64,000 nt of DNA from Mesorhizobium sp. B2-1-1 (GTDB taxonomy: Bacteria; Pseudomonadota; Alphaproteobacteria; Rhizobiales; Rhizobiaceae), in assembly GCF_006442975.2 (NCBI RefSeq), contig NZ_CP083954.1, forward strand, positions 2,735,501 to 2,799,500, given 5' to 3'. The notes beneath the pieces were generated by a model. That model did no database searches and was not told the origin of the DNA. It worked only from the letters and a program-made list of their open reading frames with translations. Shown piece after piece: positions 27,096 through 37,878 of this stretch. Position 1 is the first letter of the stretch. Each line of letters starts with the position of its first letter. The translations under genes and the position numbers were made by a program.

Positions 27096-27285
27096 CCGCT
27101 GACCAAGGACGGGGCCGGCGCGCGAGCGGGGCCCCTTCCGGCTTTGAACGTCTGCCCATTGCGTTTGCCGCCGGCTGCGAAGGGCAGGGTCGCCGGCTTG
27201 CAATCTGAGGCCAGGCCATGGATTTCGACGGACCGAACGCCATATCCTGCACAGCATATCCTGCGTAATCCAGGGAGTTTTGAGC

Positions 27286-28659
27286 GTGACCCTCGCGCGG
27301 ATGGCGGTTTTTGCAGCGGCTTTCATGGCCGCCGCGGCCGCCAGTCACTCTCCCGTGACCGCGGAGGCTACGGAGAAGGTCGCGTTGCGCGTCGTGATCG
27401 ACGGCGCCATCGGCCCGGCGAGTGCCAGGCAGCTCAACGAAGCGCTGGCGAACGCCGCCGAACGGCACGCCGAAGCGGTTGTCCTCGAGATCGATACACC
27501 GGGCGGGCTGGTCACCTCGATGCGCGAGATGATCGCCGATATCCTTGCCTCGCCGGTTCCCGTCATCGGCTATGTCGCGCCCGCCGGCGCGCACGCGGCA
27601 AGTGCCGGGACCTATATCCTTTATGCCACCCATGTCGCGGCGATGGCGCCCGGCACCAATCTGGGCGCCGCCACGCCGGTCGAGCTTGGCGGGCTGCCGT
27701 CCCTTCCCGGTGGCGACGAGAAGGACAAGGGCGACCAGAAGAATGCCACCGGGCCTCCGGCGGGCGACGCGATGATGACCAAGGTGACGAACGACGCGGT
27801 CGCCTTGATCCGTTCGCTCGCCGAACTGCGCGGCCGCAATGCCAACTGGGGCGAAAAGGCGGTGCGCGAAGCGGCCAGCCTTTCCGCCAATGCGGCACTT
27901 CAGGCACATGTAGTCGACCTCGTCGCCCGCGACACGGCCGAGCTGCTCCAGCTTGCCGACGGCCGCACGGTCGAGGTGGCCGGCAAGCAACAGGTGCTGG
28001 CGACCAAGGGCGTGGCGGTCGAGACGCTCGATCCCGGCTGGCTGATCCGGCTTCTCGCCGTCATCACCGATCCCAACATCGCCGTCGTCCTGATGCTGGC
28101 CGGCGTCTACGGCCTCGTCTTCGAGTTCACCAGCCCAGGCGCCGTAGCGCCCGGCGTGATCGGGACCATCTGCCTGCTGCTCGGGCTCTATGCCCTCAAT
28201 TTGCTGCCGATCAGCTATACCGGCCTCGCCCTGATGCTGCTTGGCATCGCCTTCCTCGTCATCGAGGCCTTCAACCCGACCGTGGTGCTCGGGCTCGGAG
28301 GCGTGGCCGCCTTCCTGCTCGGCGCCGCCATGCTGCTCAAGGTCGAGGGCCCCGGCTTCGAGATGTCGTGGGCGCTCATCGGCACCGCCGCGGCGCTGAC
28401 GCTTGGCCTGGCGCTGCTGGCCGGCAGCTATCTGTGGAGGGCGCGCAGGAGCCTGCCGCGTGTCGGCGCGCAGGCCATGCACGGGCTGCCGGCCAGGATC
28501 CTCGATTGGTCGGGAAGCGAGGGCCATGTGCTCGCGCAGGGCGAGCGCTGGCGGGCGAAAGCCGATGAACCGCTCGCCCCCGGCGACAGCGTCGAGGTGG
28601 CCGACGTCAGGGATCTCGTGCTGACGGTCCGGCGCAGGAACAATGGAGCAAGGCAATGA
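27286..28659 (+). CDS. NfeD-type membrane serine protease
   Basis: The 457-residue protein has a signal-like N-terminus and a ClpP-class protease domain with the catalytic-type Ser in HAASAGTYI. Several membrane helices (about 245-385) and a C-terminal NfeD OB-fold domain follow. In characterised archaeal relatives the protease cleaves the partner stomatin, which is encoded next door here. The GTG chosen lies eight bases after GGGAG; a TTG two codons earlier is too close to it. Its stop overlaps the slipin ATG (ATGA). Confidence 0.9.
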   Translation: MTLARMAVFAAAFMAAAAASHSPVTAEATEKVALRVVIDGAIGPASARQLNEALANAAERHAEAVVLEIDTPGGLVTSMREMIADILASPVPVIGYVAPAGAHAASAGTYILYATHVAAMAPGTNLGAATPVELGGLPSLPGGDEKDKGDQKNATGPPAGDAMMTKVTNDAVALIRSLAELRGRNANWGEKAVREAASLSANAALQAHVVDLVARDTAELLQLADGRTVEVAGKQQVLATKGVAVETLDPGWLIRLLAVITDPNIAVVLMLAGVYGLVFEFTSPGAVAPGVIGTICLLLGLYALNLLPISYTGLALMLLGIAFLVIEAFNPTVVLGLGGVAAFLLGAAMLLKVEGPGFEMSWALIGTAAALTLGLALLAGSYLWRARRSLPRVGAQAMHGLPARILDWSGSEGHVLAQGERWRAKADEPLAPGDSVEVADVRDLVLTVRRRNNGARQ

Positions 28660-29420
28660 TCATCGGTTACGTCGCCTATCTGGTGCTCGCCCTCATCGTG
28701 CTGATCTTCCTGTCCGCCGCCATTCGCATCCTGCGGGAATATGAGCGCGGCGTGGTCTTCACGCTCGGCCGCTTCACCGGGGTGAAGGGCCCCGGCCTCA
28801 TCCTCCTCGTCCCCTTCGTCCAGCAGATGGTGCGGGTCGACCTGCGCGTGGTGGTCCAGGACGTGCCGCCGCAGGACGTGATCTCGCGCGACAATGTCTC
28901 GGTGAAGGTGAACGCGGTGCTGTATTTCCGCATCGTCGACGCCGAGCGGGCCGTCATCCAGGTCGAGGACTTCATGGCCGCGACAAACCAGCTCGCGCAG
29001 ACCACGTTGCGCTCGGTTCTCGGCAAGCACGAACTCGACGAGATGCTGGCCGAGCGCGACAAGTTGAACAGCGACATCCAGGAGATCCTGGACCAGCGGA
29101 CCGATGCATGGGGCATCAAGGTGTCCAATGTCGAGATCAAGCATGTCGACCTCAACGAGAACATGGTCCGCGCCATCGCCAAGCAGGCCGAGGCTGAAAG
29201 GCTGCGGCGCGCGAAGGTGATCAACGCCGATGGCGAGCAGCAGGCGGCGGCAAAGCTGGTCGAGGCCGGCAAGATGCTGGCGCAGGAGCCACAGGCCATG
29301 CAACTGCGCTATTTCGAGGCGCTGCACGACATCGCCGGCGAGCGCTCGTCGACGGTGGTGTTTCCGCTGCCGATGGACCTGCTAGCGATCTTCAACAAGC
29401 AGCCGGGCGCCGGGAAATAA
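28656..29420 (+). CDS. Slipin / stomatin-like SPFH protein
   Basis: The 254-residue protein has one N-terminal membrane helix, then an SPFH domain ([25 protein letters not shown]) and a helical coiled coil. It forms an operon with the NfeD protease by a four-base overlap, the classic nfeD-slipin pair linked to membrane quality control. Confidence 0.94.
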   Translation: MIIGYVAYLVLALIVLIFLSAAIRILREYERGVVFTLGRFTGVKGPGLILLVPFVQQMVRVDLRVVVQDVPPQDVISRDNVSVKVNAVLYFRIVDAERAVIQVEDFMAATNQLAQTTLRSVLGKHELDEMLAERDKLNSDIQEILDQRTDAWGIKVSNVEIKHVDLNENMVRAIAKQAEAERLRRAKVINADGEQQAAAKLVEAGKMLAQEPQAMQLRYFEALHDIAGERSSTVVFPLPMDLLAIFNKQPGAGK

Positions 29421-29734
29421 GCTTGGGAGGGGTTTGGCAGCCCGGCCGCGGGCCGGCGAGCTCGGGACCGGCACGATCACCCGGCGATTCCCCGAAGTTG
29501 CGATCTCCACGCCAAGCGCTGCCGGTCCTTTGCTGTCAATTTTAGGAGTTTTATTCAGAATTCGGCAATATATAGCGGGCTTTTTAGCGGATTCATTGTT
29601 TTTAATTAGCTTAAGCTTTCGCTATGGATTCTCGACTAGGGTGACGGTGAAATGATCGAGAGCCCTGACGGCGTGGCGGCTTGCCCGGCCAGTCAGGTCA
29701 ATCGCCTCCTGCAAGTCAAGCTTCGGTTGCATAA
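29421..29734. other. Non-coding gap with AT-rich stretch
   Basis: No supported gene is seen. About 110 bases (29530-29640) are much richer in A and T than the surroundings and could hold the promoter of the hydroxylase operon, but no convincing -35/-10 pair with standard spacing was found. Confidence 0.5.
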
Positions 29735-30739
29735 ATGAGTGGGCCCATGTCGATTGCCGGCATCATCGAAAGGATCCTGGACAAGTTGTCCGGCTCCAGC
29801 CTGATTGCGGCCGGCCTTTTGCTGCTGACCGCGCTGGGCAGCGCCCTGATCGCCTATTGGCGGACGGCGGAGCGCAAGAGCTTCAGGGAATTCTTCGATT
29901 TCGTCTTTCCCAACGAGATCGTCACGCACCCCTCGGCGCGGGCGGACCTGCTTTTCTGGATCACCCGCAAGGCGATTATGCCCTTCCTGATGCTGCCCGC
30001 GGGCGTGACCTTCGTCGTCGCCGTCGGTTACGCGACGAATCGGACGCTGGCGGCACTCCTCCAGATCGAGCCGCCGCTGCTGCCGGGACCGCCGGGAGCG
30101 GTGACGATCGTCATCTTCACGGTGACGATGCTGATCGCCTACGACATATCCTATTACCTGTACCATGTGGCCCAGCACCGCTTCCCGTTCCTGTGGGAAC
30201 TGCACAAGGTGCATCACTCGGCGGAGGTGATGGTCGGGATCACCAAGGATAGGGTTCATCCGCTCGACGAGCTCATGAACCGCGCCTGGGACGGCGTCAT
30301 ACCTGGGATCTGCTTCGGCATCTGGACCCTTTTGTCGCTTAACCTCGTCGAAGTGACGATCTTCGGCGTCAACGTCTACGTCATGCGCAATATCCTGATG
30401 ATGGATTTCGTCAGGCACACCCATTTCAAGATATCGTTCGGGCCGCTCAACAACATCGTGCTGTGCCCGCATTGGCACCAACTGCACCACAGCGTCGATC
30501 CAAGGCACTACGACAAGAATTTCGGCTTGCTGTTCTCGTTCTGGGACCGGCTATTCGGAACGTTGTGCGTGCCCAAGCCCGATGAGGATTTCAGGTTCGG
30601 ATTGATGGAACGCGGCGCGCGCGACTATCAATCCCTGTCGGGGCTTTACGTGCTGCCGCTCAAGAAGATGTGGGGGCACATCGCCCGGCGGTTTCGCCGC
30701 CGCGCTTCGTCCGAGCCGACACGGAGCCCGCAGCCATGA
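29735..30739 (+). CDS. Sterol desaturase / fatty acid hydroxylase family protein
   Basis: The 334-residue membrane protein has the eight-histidine diiron clusters of the superfamily: YHVAQHR, HKVHHS and HWHQLHHS, plus FVRHTHF. It probably hydroxylates or desaturates a lipid. Its stop overlaps the next ATG (ATGA), so it is coupled with the CelD-like acetyltransferase. A second in-frame ATG four codons later is an alternative start. Confidence 0.92.
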   Translation: MSGPMSIAGIIERILDKLSGSSLIAAGLLLLTALGSALIAYWRTAERKSFREFFDFVFPNEIVTHPSARADLLFWITRKAIMPFLMLPAGVTFVVAVGYATNRTLAALLQIEPPLLPGPPGAVTIVIFTVTMLIAYDISYYLYHVAQHRFPFLWELHKVHHSAEVMVGITKDRVHPLDELMNRAWDGVIPGICFGIWTLLSLNLVEVTIFGVNVYVMRNILMMDFVRHTHFKISFGPLNNIVLCPHWHQLHHSVDPRHYDKNFGLLFSFWDRLFGTLCVPKPDEDFRFGLMERGARDYQSLSGLYVLPLKKMWGHIARRFRRRASSEPTRSPQP

Positions 30740-31887
30740 ACGCTCACGCCGCGATCGAGGGCCCGAAGGCCGGCGCTTTGGAGATCGTCACCTCCGAGGA
30801 GCGCCTCGCGTCGGTCGGGCCGGCCTGGACGGAGCTGTGGCGCCGGGCGGAGGGGCTGATCTTTCAAAGCCACGCCTGGGTCACGGCGTGGTGGCAGACG
30901 GCCCCGGACCGGGAGCTGCGTGGTCTCAGGATCGGCCTCGTCTGGAACGGTGACCGGATCGACTCCGTCATCCCGCTGGCGACGGTGCGGCGCAAGGGCG
31001 TCAACGTCCTGGAATGGGCTGCCAAGGACCACAGCGACTATGGCGACGTGCTGGTCGCGCCGGACTGCGATCCGGCGGCGGTCGCGGCGCTATGGCAGGA
31101 AATTTCGGCCGCGGGCGGCTTCGATCTCGTCTATCTGAACCGCCTGCTGCCGGACGCCGCGATGCGCACGCTGCTTGCTCCCGCTTCGGCGCCCAAGATG
31201 GCGCTGCGCCCGAACCGCCGCAGCGAAACCAGCTTCCGGGTCGCCGGGCCATGGCGTACGGGCGCGGACTGGTTCGGGGAACAAACGAAGAAGATGCGCC
31301 AGAATTATCGCCGTGGCCGCAAATTCCTCGAGGAAGGCGGCGAAGTGCGGTTCCGCCTCATGTCGCCGGACGAGCCGATGCAGCCCGTCCTCGACAGGCT
31401 CGCCGAGTTCAAGCGCAAATGGCTCGCCGCGCGCGGACACGAATCCAACCTGTTCGATGAGGGGTCGCCGGCCCTGGCCGCGCTGGTCGCGGTGCTGGCC
31501 AGGGAAGGGCTCCTGCATGTCTTCGTGCTGGAATGCGCCGGGATGGTGGTGGCGGTCTCGATCAATTTCGTCCAGCGCAACACGATGATGGCCTTCGTCA
31601 CGACCTACGATCCGGATGTCGAACGGGCGTCTCCCGGCATGGTGCTGATGATGGACTACATCCAGTGGTCGATCGACAGAGGGCTGACGATGATCGACTT
31701 CCTGTGCGGCGGCGAGGACTTCAAGCGGCGCTTCGCGACCCAGTCGGTGACGCTGGATTCGGTGCTGGGAACAAGGACCTTGCGCGGAACACTCGCCGCG
31801 CTGGCGGACCGGACCCTGCACGCCGGCAGGGAACTTCACCAGCGGTTGCGGCCCGATCCTCGGCAAAAGCCCGCACCGGTGGAATAG
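30736..31887 (+). CDS. CelD/BcsL-like GNAT acetyltransferase
   Basis: This 383-residue protein of the CelD type has two GNAT-like halves: FQSHAWVTAWW near the start, KMRQNYRRGRKFLEE in the middle, and DFLCGGEDFKRRFA at the end. Rhizobial relatives are linked to cellulose or other exopolysaccharide synthesis. Coupling to the hydroxylase suggests a joint role in a modified lipid or polysaccharide. Confidence 0.85.
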   Translation: MNAHAAIEGPKAGALEIVTSEERLASVGPAWTELWRRAEGLIFQSHAWVTAWWQTAPDRELRGLRIGLVWNGDRIDSVIPLATVRRKGVNVLEWAAKDHSDYGDVLVAPDCDPAAVAALWQEISAAGGFDLVYLNRLLPDAAMRTLLAPASAPKMALRPNRRSETSFRVAGPWRTGADWFGEQTKKMRQNYRRGRKFLEEGGEVRFRLMSPDEPMQPVLDRLAEFKRKWLAARGHESNLFDEGSPALAALVAVLAREGLLHVFVLECAGMVVAVSINFVQRNTMMAFVTTYDPDVERASPGMVLMMDYIQWSIDRGLTMIDFLCGGEDFKRRFATQSVTLDSVLGTRTLRGTLAALADRTLHAGRELHQRLRPDPRQKPAPVE

Positions 31888-31913
31888 GCCCGATTCACCG
31901 GCGACGTGCGAAC

Positions 31914-32966
<1,053 letters not shown>

Positions 32967-33065
32967 TCAATTTCCACAGGTAGGCCGCGTCCAGCGGGCT
33001 CGCCCGGCCACCGGAGCCCTGATGCAGGTCGCCCGAAATGACTTGGCGCGTCGCCTCAAATCCGT

Positions 33066-33356
33066 TCAGACGAGGCGCTTCAGGGCAGGGGCCGGTCCGC
33101 CGGGGCGGCCGTTGACATGAGCGTCCGGCAGGCGGTCGATCATGGTCAGGCCCTCGAATTCGATGGCGGCGCCAAGCAGTTGGGCGGCCGCCAGGACCAG
33201 GTGCTCGACGTCCTCGAGAGCAACGTTTTCGTCGAGGTTCCTGAGCCTGATCCGTTCGGCCACCGCGGTGATGTTGACGATGCCGTACGTCCTGAAAGCC
33301 GTGGTGACCGCGGATTGAACGTCATCGCGCAACCGCGTCGAGTAGTCATACCGCAT
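33066..33356 (-). CDS. Hypothetical protein
   Basis: This 96-residue protein has a helical start (SAVTTAFRTYGIVNITAVAERI) and a regular pattern typical of small rhizobial proteins of unknown function. A GGAGG-type site precedes the ATG. No domain is recognised. Confidence 0.6.
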   Translation of the reverse strand: MRYDYSTRLRDDVQSAVTTAFRTYGIVNITAVAERIRLRNLDENVALEDVEHLVLAAAQLLGAAIEFEGLTMIDRLPDAHVNGRPGGPAPALKRLV

Positions 33357-33530
33357 GGAAACCTCCTGGACTGGTTTTGCCTTTGTAGCATGCGCCTCGC
33401 ATCGGTGTGTGGCAAGCGGAAATCTGAAAATACTCGATATATATCAGTTAGTTAGCATGGTTACGCAAAGGCGCGCCCGACGCTTTATAGCCATCATGAG
33501 CAGGATGGGGAGGTCGCGTATTTGCCGACC

Positions 33531-33586
33531 TTGACGTGTTAGGATTGCTATCCTAATTATTAGTGGAATGAGACAGATACTCATTC
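33531..33586 (+). promoter_or_regulatory. Promoter with two palindromic operators
   Basis: TTGACG and TAATTA are separated by exactly 17 bases. The spacer and the start of the -10 hold the perfect palindrome TTAGGAT-N4-ATCCTAA (33539-33556). A second inverted repeat, GAATGAG-N7-CTCATTC, follows at 33566-33586. A repressor bound to the first would block RNA polymerase. The downstream ribbon-helix-helix gene is the obvious candidate repressor. Confidence 0.65.
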
Positions 33587-33613
33587 ACGTATTCGGTTGT
33601 GCGAGGAAGTGCC

Positions 33614-33859
33614 GTGACTGAACTGGAACGTCCTGAACGCTTGCAGGTCATGCTGACCGCCGACGAACTGGCGGCACTGGAGAACTGGCGCTTCGACAAG
33701 CGCATGCCGAGCCGCTCGGCCGCGGTCAGGGAGCTCTTGCGGCGTGGCCTCGCCTCGGACGGATTCCTGGCGGCGGAGCAGGGCGTCAAGTCCCAGGACT
33801 TCGGACTGCTGTCCACCCCAGGCGGCAACGGCAATGTGGGCGACGGCCATTCTGACTGA
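33614..33859 (+). CDS. Ribbon-helix-helix (CopG-like) regulator
   Basis: This 81-residue protein has the RHH pattern: a strand RLQVMLT, helix ADELAALENWRF, then SRSAAVRELLRRGL. Such proteins repress their own promoters as dimers or act as antitoxins. The GTG start follows GCGAGGAAG. Two palindromes in the promoter fit autoregulation. No toxin gene follows. Confidence 0.75.
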   Translation: MTELERPERLQVMLTADELAALENWRFDKRMPSRSAAVRELLRRGLASDGFLAAEQGVKSQDFGLLSTPGGNGNVGDGHSD

Positions 33860-34140
33860 GGCGCGGTGACATTCAGGTGATGCCGGCCCGCAAGGACGGG
33901 TTCCGCGCTTCCGGTGCCCATCGACTTGAATGTCCGCTCTGTCCTGGTGCTCGAAAACCGTTTGTATGGTCGCTGGCGTCTCCGATGCCGGCCGCCCTGA
34001 TCTGCGGAACGACCTTCCCCTCGATCACTCCAGCCGGCGAGGCGATTTCGATGAAGTTGAAGCAGCAGGCTGCTTCAACGTGATTGCCTTGTCCGGCGCA
34101 CGCGTTATCTAGTGGCTATAGGCTGACACCTGGCGGGGCA

Positions 34141-35205
34141 ATGGCTGACATAGCAAGCGGTGAAAAACAGGACGCAACGGCCGATGCGCAGCTGGCGGCG
34201 ATCGTCGATTCCTCCTTCGACGCCATCATCAGCAAGGACCTGAACAGCATCATCAAAAGCTGGAACCAGGCGGCCGAACGCATGTTCGGCTACAGCGCGC
34301 AGGAAGCGGTGGGCCAGTCGATCCTGATGCTCATCCCCGATCACCTCAAGAACGAGGAGACCGAGATCATCGCCAAGGTCCGCCGCGGCGAGCGCCTGGC
34401 GAGCTACGAGACGACGCGAAAGCGCAAGGACGGCACCTTCATTGCCGTCTCGCTGACGGTGTCGCCGATCAGGAACGCCAGCGGCGAGATCGTCGGCGCC
34501 TCGAAGATCGCCCGCGACATCAGTGCCAGCAGGGAGAACGAGCGCCGGATCAAGATGCTGATGCGCGAGGTCAACCATCGCGTCAAGAACCAGTTCGCGG
34601 TGATCCTGTCGATGGTCAGGGAAACCAGCAAGCGCTCGCAGGACCCGCGCGAGTTCGAGGAGATGATCCGCGCCCGCATCATGGCGCTGTCACGCTCGCA
34701 CGATCTGCTGGTCACCTCGAACTGGGCGGGAGCCAGCCTGTTCGACCTGGTCCAGGAACATCTCAAACCGTTCGGCCGCGAGGAGCAGATACTGCTTTCG
34801 GGACCGCTGCTGACCTTGCAGTCGAATGCGGTGCAGAATCTCGGCATGGCTTTCCACGAGCTCGGCACCAATTCGTCCAAGTATGGAGCGCTCGCCAGCG
34901 ATTCCGGCCGGGTCGAGGTGACCTGGAGCATGAGCGACGACGCTCTGGCCGAACGCGAATTCCAACTTGTCTGGGAGGAGCGGTCGCCCCCCTATAGCGG
35001 CGGCGACGAGCGCGACGACACCACGCGCAAGGGGTTCGGCACCGTTGTCCTGCAAAGGGTGGCGCCGCAGTCGCTCGGCGGGTCCGCCGTGATCGAGCGC
35101 TCGCCCGGCTATTTCAGATGGACGCTGAATGCGCCGCTGGCGTCGATCATTGTGCCGCAGCACCCTATGGAAGACGCCGGCCAGACGATCGGCTTAGGCA
35201 TCTGA
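34141..35205 (+). CDS. PAS-domain HWE-type sensor histidine kinase
   Basis: The 354-residue protein has a PAS domain (about 15-130, with a PAC motif), then the HWE/HisKA_2 dimerisation region with phosphoacceptor His146 (REVNHRVKNQF), the N-box HELGTNSSKYGAL and the WEER motif after it. HWE kinases are common in rhizobia and often signal through the general stress response or light/redox inputs. No transmembrane part is seen, so it is cytosolic. No response regulator is adjacent. The 280-base gap before it shows nothing convincing. Confidence 0.92.
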   Translation: MADIASGEKQDATADAQLAAIVDSSFDAIISKDLNSIIKSWNQAAERMFGYSAQEAVGQSILMLIPDHLKNEETEIIAKVRRGERLASYETTRKRKDGTFIAVSLTVSPIRNASGEIVGASKIARDISASRENERRIKMLMREVNHRVKNQFAVILSMVRETSKRSQDPREFEEMIRARIMALSRSHDLLVTSNWAGASLFDLVQEHLKPFGREEQILLSGPLLTLQSNAVQNLGMAFHELGTNSSKYGALASDSGRVEVTWSMSDDALAEREFQLVWEERSPPYSGGDERDDTTRKGFGTVVLQRVAPQSLGGSAVIERSPGYFRWTLNAPLASIIVPQHPMEDAGQTIGLGI

Positions 35206-35263
35206 AAGCTGCCGCTGCCGATCCGCCGTGGCCAAGGCGCGCCGCATTTGCGGATTCAGGCGA

Positions 35264-35470
35264 CTACAGGATGTTGCCCGTCACCTCGACGATGATCGCA
35301 GCCCCTTCGAGCGAGCCGTCGGGCACATGCACGACACGCGAAACGCGCAGGTCCTGGGCGTTTCCGTCGACGGACAGCGAAACGCTCTCGCCGATCCGGG
35401 GCACGGCCTGGAAAACGGCCTCGATCGATTGAGGCCGGTTGTCGATGGATACGCGGCAGTTGACGGTCAT
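35264..35470 (-). CDS. Small hypothetical beta-rich protein
   Basis: This 68-residue, strand-rich protein (VNCRVSIDN, SVSLSVDGN, IIVEVTGNIL) is of unknown function. The ATG six bases after AGGAG was preferred over one immediately touching it. Confidence 0.6.
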   Translation of the reverse strand: MTVNCRVSIDNRPQSIEAVFQAVPRIGESVSLSVDGNAQDLRVSRVVHVPDGSLEGAAIIVEVTGNIL

Positions 35471-35579
35471 GGGCATCTCCTGTGGCGGCCACCCCACGCG
35501 TCAACGCCGGCCCCTCGGAATGGTTTCAGGCAGGGATGCGGCAATCCCCGAACGTCGATGCCGGCGCCTGGCCGACCGG

Positions 35580-35870
35580 TCAATTCGGGAAATTGTTGAC
35601 CGGCTCCTCGCAGCGGTAGACCGGACAGTGCCCGTCACGGGCCGGGATATAGGCCGACATCGGCACTTCGGGCCAATCGCATTCATTGCCGAACTGCCTG
35701 ACATAGCGGTCATAGGTGTTGGGGCCGGTGGTCAGCACGACGGCGCGGTGGCTCTGGATCATGGCGCGGATCTGCGCGCAGCTCATGGCGCGGCTGTCGG
35801 GCCGGGCTTCGGCCAGGCCGGTGGCGGCAAGCATGGCAGCCACGGTCGGCAACAGTATTCGAACGGACAT
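35580..35870 (-). CDS. Small secreted Cys-rich protein
   Basis: The 96-residue protein has a signal peptide (LLPTVAAMLAATGLAEA) and four Cys in the mature part (MSCAQ, NECDW, HCPVYRC) that could form two disulphides. The pattern recalls HdeA-like small periplasmic proteins but is not a clear match. GGAGAG precedes the ATG. Confidence 0.7.
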   Translation of the reverse strand: MSVRILLPTVAAMLAATGLAEARPDSRAMSCAQIRAMIQSHRAVVLTTGPNTYDRYVRQFGNECDWPEVPMSAYIPARDGHCPVYRCEEPVNNFPN

Positions 35871-36098
35871 GGCGGTCTCTCCAAGGCATGATCCGCAACG
35901 CCGGGCGGTTTGCGCCTGGTCGCGGCATACCGGGGAGATTCGCACTTTGTCTGGCGGTTGCGCAACAGCCGGCGTCTTCTCTTGCCAGGGACGGCGCGGG
36001 CGCGCAACCAAATCGCGCCTCGCGCATTGCTGGGCATGCTCGGCAGGAAGCCTTACCAGACCCCGCGATGGCCGCCCGGGAACAGGGAGCGCGAAGCC

Positions 36099-36251
36099 AT
36101 GTGCTGTTCGTTCTGCGGCGGCCGCGACCACGGCTACGAGGACTGTCCGCAAAGACCGCCGTCCGACAATCCGGCCGAGCCGAACTTCGATGATCCGCCG
36201 GGCGGCGATCTGATCAAGAGCGGCCCGGGCGAGGGCAGGCAAGGCGCATAA
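36099..36251 (+). CDS. CCHC zinc-knuckle microprotein
   Basis: A 50-residue frame with CAGGGAGCG before its ATG encodes CSFCGGRDHGYEDC, an exact C-x2-C-x4-H-x4-C zinc knuckle, followed by a Pro/Gly/Asp-rich tail. Zinc knuckles bind RNA or ssDNA in eukaryotes and retroviruses and are rare in bacteria as free proteins. The upstream frame is open, but only this start has a ribosome site. Confidence 0.55.
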   Translation: MCCSFCGGRDHGYEDCPQRPPSDNPAEPNFDDPPGGDLIKSGPGEGRQGA

Positions 36252-36279
36252 GAATTTCGCGATCCGGTCGCCCCGCGCA

Positions 36280-36594
36280 TCAATGGGCGTGCGCTTCGTT
36301 GCGCTTGCGGGTCGCGGCTGCCTTCCTGGCCGATGCCGACCGGCTCGCGGCCGAACGCGAGGCGGAAGCCTTGCCGCCCTTTTCGCCGCCCTTGTGCGCG
36401 GCGGGATGGCCGGTGTGCTTGCCGCGGCCGGAGCCGCCCTCCTTCTTGCCGCCGCCATCATCCTTGTTGACGGTGGCCCAGGCGCGGCGCTCGGCTTCCT
36501 TCTCGGACACGCCGCGATGCTCGTAGCCCTCGGCGATGTGGTCTGCCTTGCGCTCCTGCTTGTCGGTGTATTTCGATTTTTCTCCACGTGGCAT
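36280..36594 (-). CDS. Basic low-complexity stress-type protein
   Basis: The 104-residue protein starts PRGEKSKYTDKQERKADHI and EKEAERRAWATVNK, then becomes Gly/Lys/Ser/Ala-rich and ends in a histone-like basic tail. Similar rhizobial proteins are annotated as plasmid stabilisation proteins without proof. It probably binds nucleic acid through charge. GGGAGCAGAGCC precedes the ATG. Confidence 0.75.
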   Translation of the reverse strand: MPRGEKSKYTDKQERKADHIAEGYEHRGVSEKEAERRAWATVNKDDGGGKKEGGSGRGKHTGHPAAHKGGEKGGKASASRSAASRSASARKAAATRKRNEAHAH

Positions 36595-36751
36595 GGCTCT
36601 GCTCCCGGGTTCATCCGATGCCCCTGCAACTGCGCAGCCAAGGATGTGGTTCCAATTCCCTTGGTCGCGGCCGGCTGAGAAGGTTCCCGCTGAGCCGCTC
36701 CAGGCGTTAGTTCGACGCGATTCCCCAGGGAAAGCGCTAGGTGGGAAACCG

Positions 36752-37684
36752 CTAGGCACTTTTCCTAACATTGCCCTCTCGGGCGGCGGTTTCGGGGCCG
36801 GCGAAGAAAGCGCTCAATTCGGCGGCCGTTTGCGCGGGTGCTTCTTCGGGAAAGAAATGCCCGCCCTGGACCGCATGGCCGCGCAGATCGCCGGCCCAGC
36901 CGCGCCACAAGGCCAGCGGTCCGCCTTCGCCGGCATACCATTCGGCGAGCGCGCCTTGCCCGCTCCACAGCGCCAGCACCGCGCAGGCTATGCGCCGGCC
37001 GCCGGCGCGATCGGCATGGTCGTGCCCGCGGTCGAGCATCGCGGCCGCCCGGTACTCCTCGCAGATCGCATGGGCATGGGCGGGATCGCGCAGGGCCTCG
37101 ACATAGGCCTGGCGCACGCCGGCGGAAAATGTCTCTGGCGACGAGCCCCAGCCGCCCAGGGCATCATCGACGATCGCGTCGGCCGCACTGGCCAGGAGCT
37201 TTTCCGGCAGCGGCTCCGGCTGCGCCAGCAACGACCACGGCCAATAGCCGAGCGCCAGCCTGGCGTCGGCCCGGTCCCAGGCGTCGGCGGTGGGCACGAT
37301 GTCGAGCACGGCAAGCCTTTCGACGCGGTCGGGATGGTCGAGCGCGAGGCGGTAGGCGACACGCCCGCCGCGATCATGGCCGGCGACCATGAAGCTGGAA
37401 AAGCCGAGCTCGGCCATCAGCGCCACCATGTCGCGGGCCATGGCGCGCTTGGCGTAAGGGGCGTGATCGGCGCTCGACGCCGGGCATGAGCTGGCGCCAT
37501 AGCCGCGCAGGTCGGCGCATATGACGGTGAACCGGTCCGCCAGGCGTGGCGCCACGTCGCGCCACATCAGATGCGTCTGCGGAAAGCCGTGCAGCAGAAG
37601 GACGGCGGGCCCGTCGCCGGCGCGCCGGGCGAAGATGCGGGCGTCGCCGCAGTCGACCTCGAGGGTCTGAAAACCTTCGAACAT
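36752..37684 (-). CDS. Alpha/beta hydrolase, haloacetate dehalogenase-like
   Basis: The 310-residue protein has the HGFPQTH oxyanion region, the nucleophile Asp104 in GHDRGGR, and the catalytic His in GGHFFPEE. Asp as nucleophile, with an RGGR context, is typical of fluoroacetate/haloacetate dehalogenases and related epoxide hydrolases. GGAGGC precedes the ATG. Confidence 0.88.
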   Translation of the reverse strand: MFEGFQTLEVDCGDARIFARRAGDGPAVLLLHGFPQTHLMWRDVAPRLADRFTVICADLRGYGASSCPASSADHAPYAKRAMARDMVALMAELGFSSFMVAGHDRGGRVAYRLALDHPDRVERLAVLDIVPTADAWDRADARLALGYWPWSLLAQPEPLPEKLLASAADAIVDDALGGWGSSPETFSAGVRQAYVEALRDPAHAHAICEEYRAAAMLDRGHDHADRAGGRRIACAVLALWSGQGALAEWYAGEGGPLALWRGWAGDLRGHAVQGGHFFPEEAPAQTAAELSAFFAGPETAAREGNVRKSA

Positions 37685-37878
37685 GATTGCCTCCGGCAGG
37701 CGAAACGGCGGCAGGACGCGAGCGGTTGCAATGCGCGCCTGCGAAAGCCGCCAACTTTTTCCGCCGACATGCGTTGTCCCTGCGAGCAGAGCGTTTGGAC
37801 CGAAGACATCGCGAACAGTTCCGCGCGTTGCGCGAGGAGGTTCGGGATGTCTCCGGTCCAAACACAGAGGAGATGACC

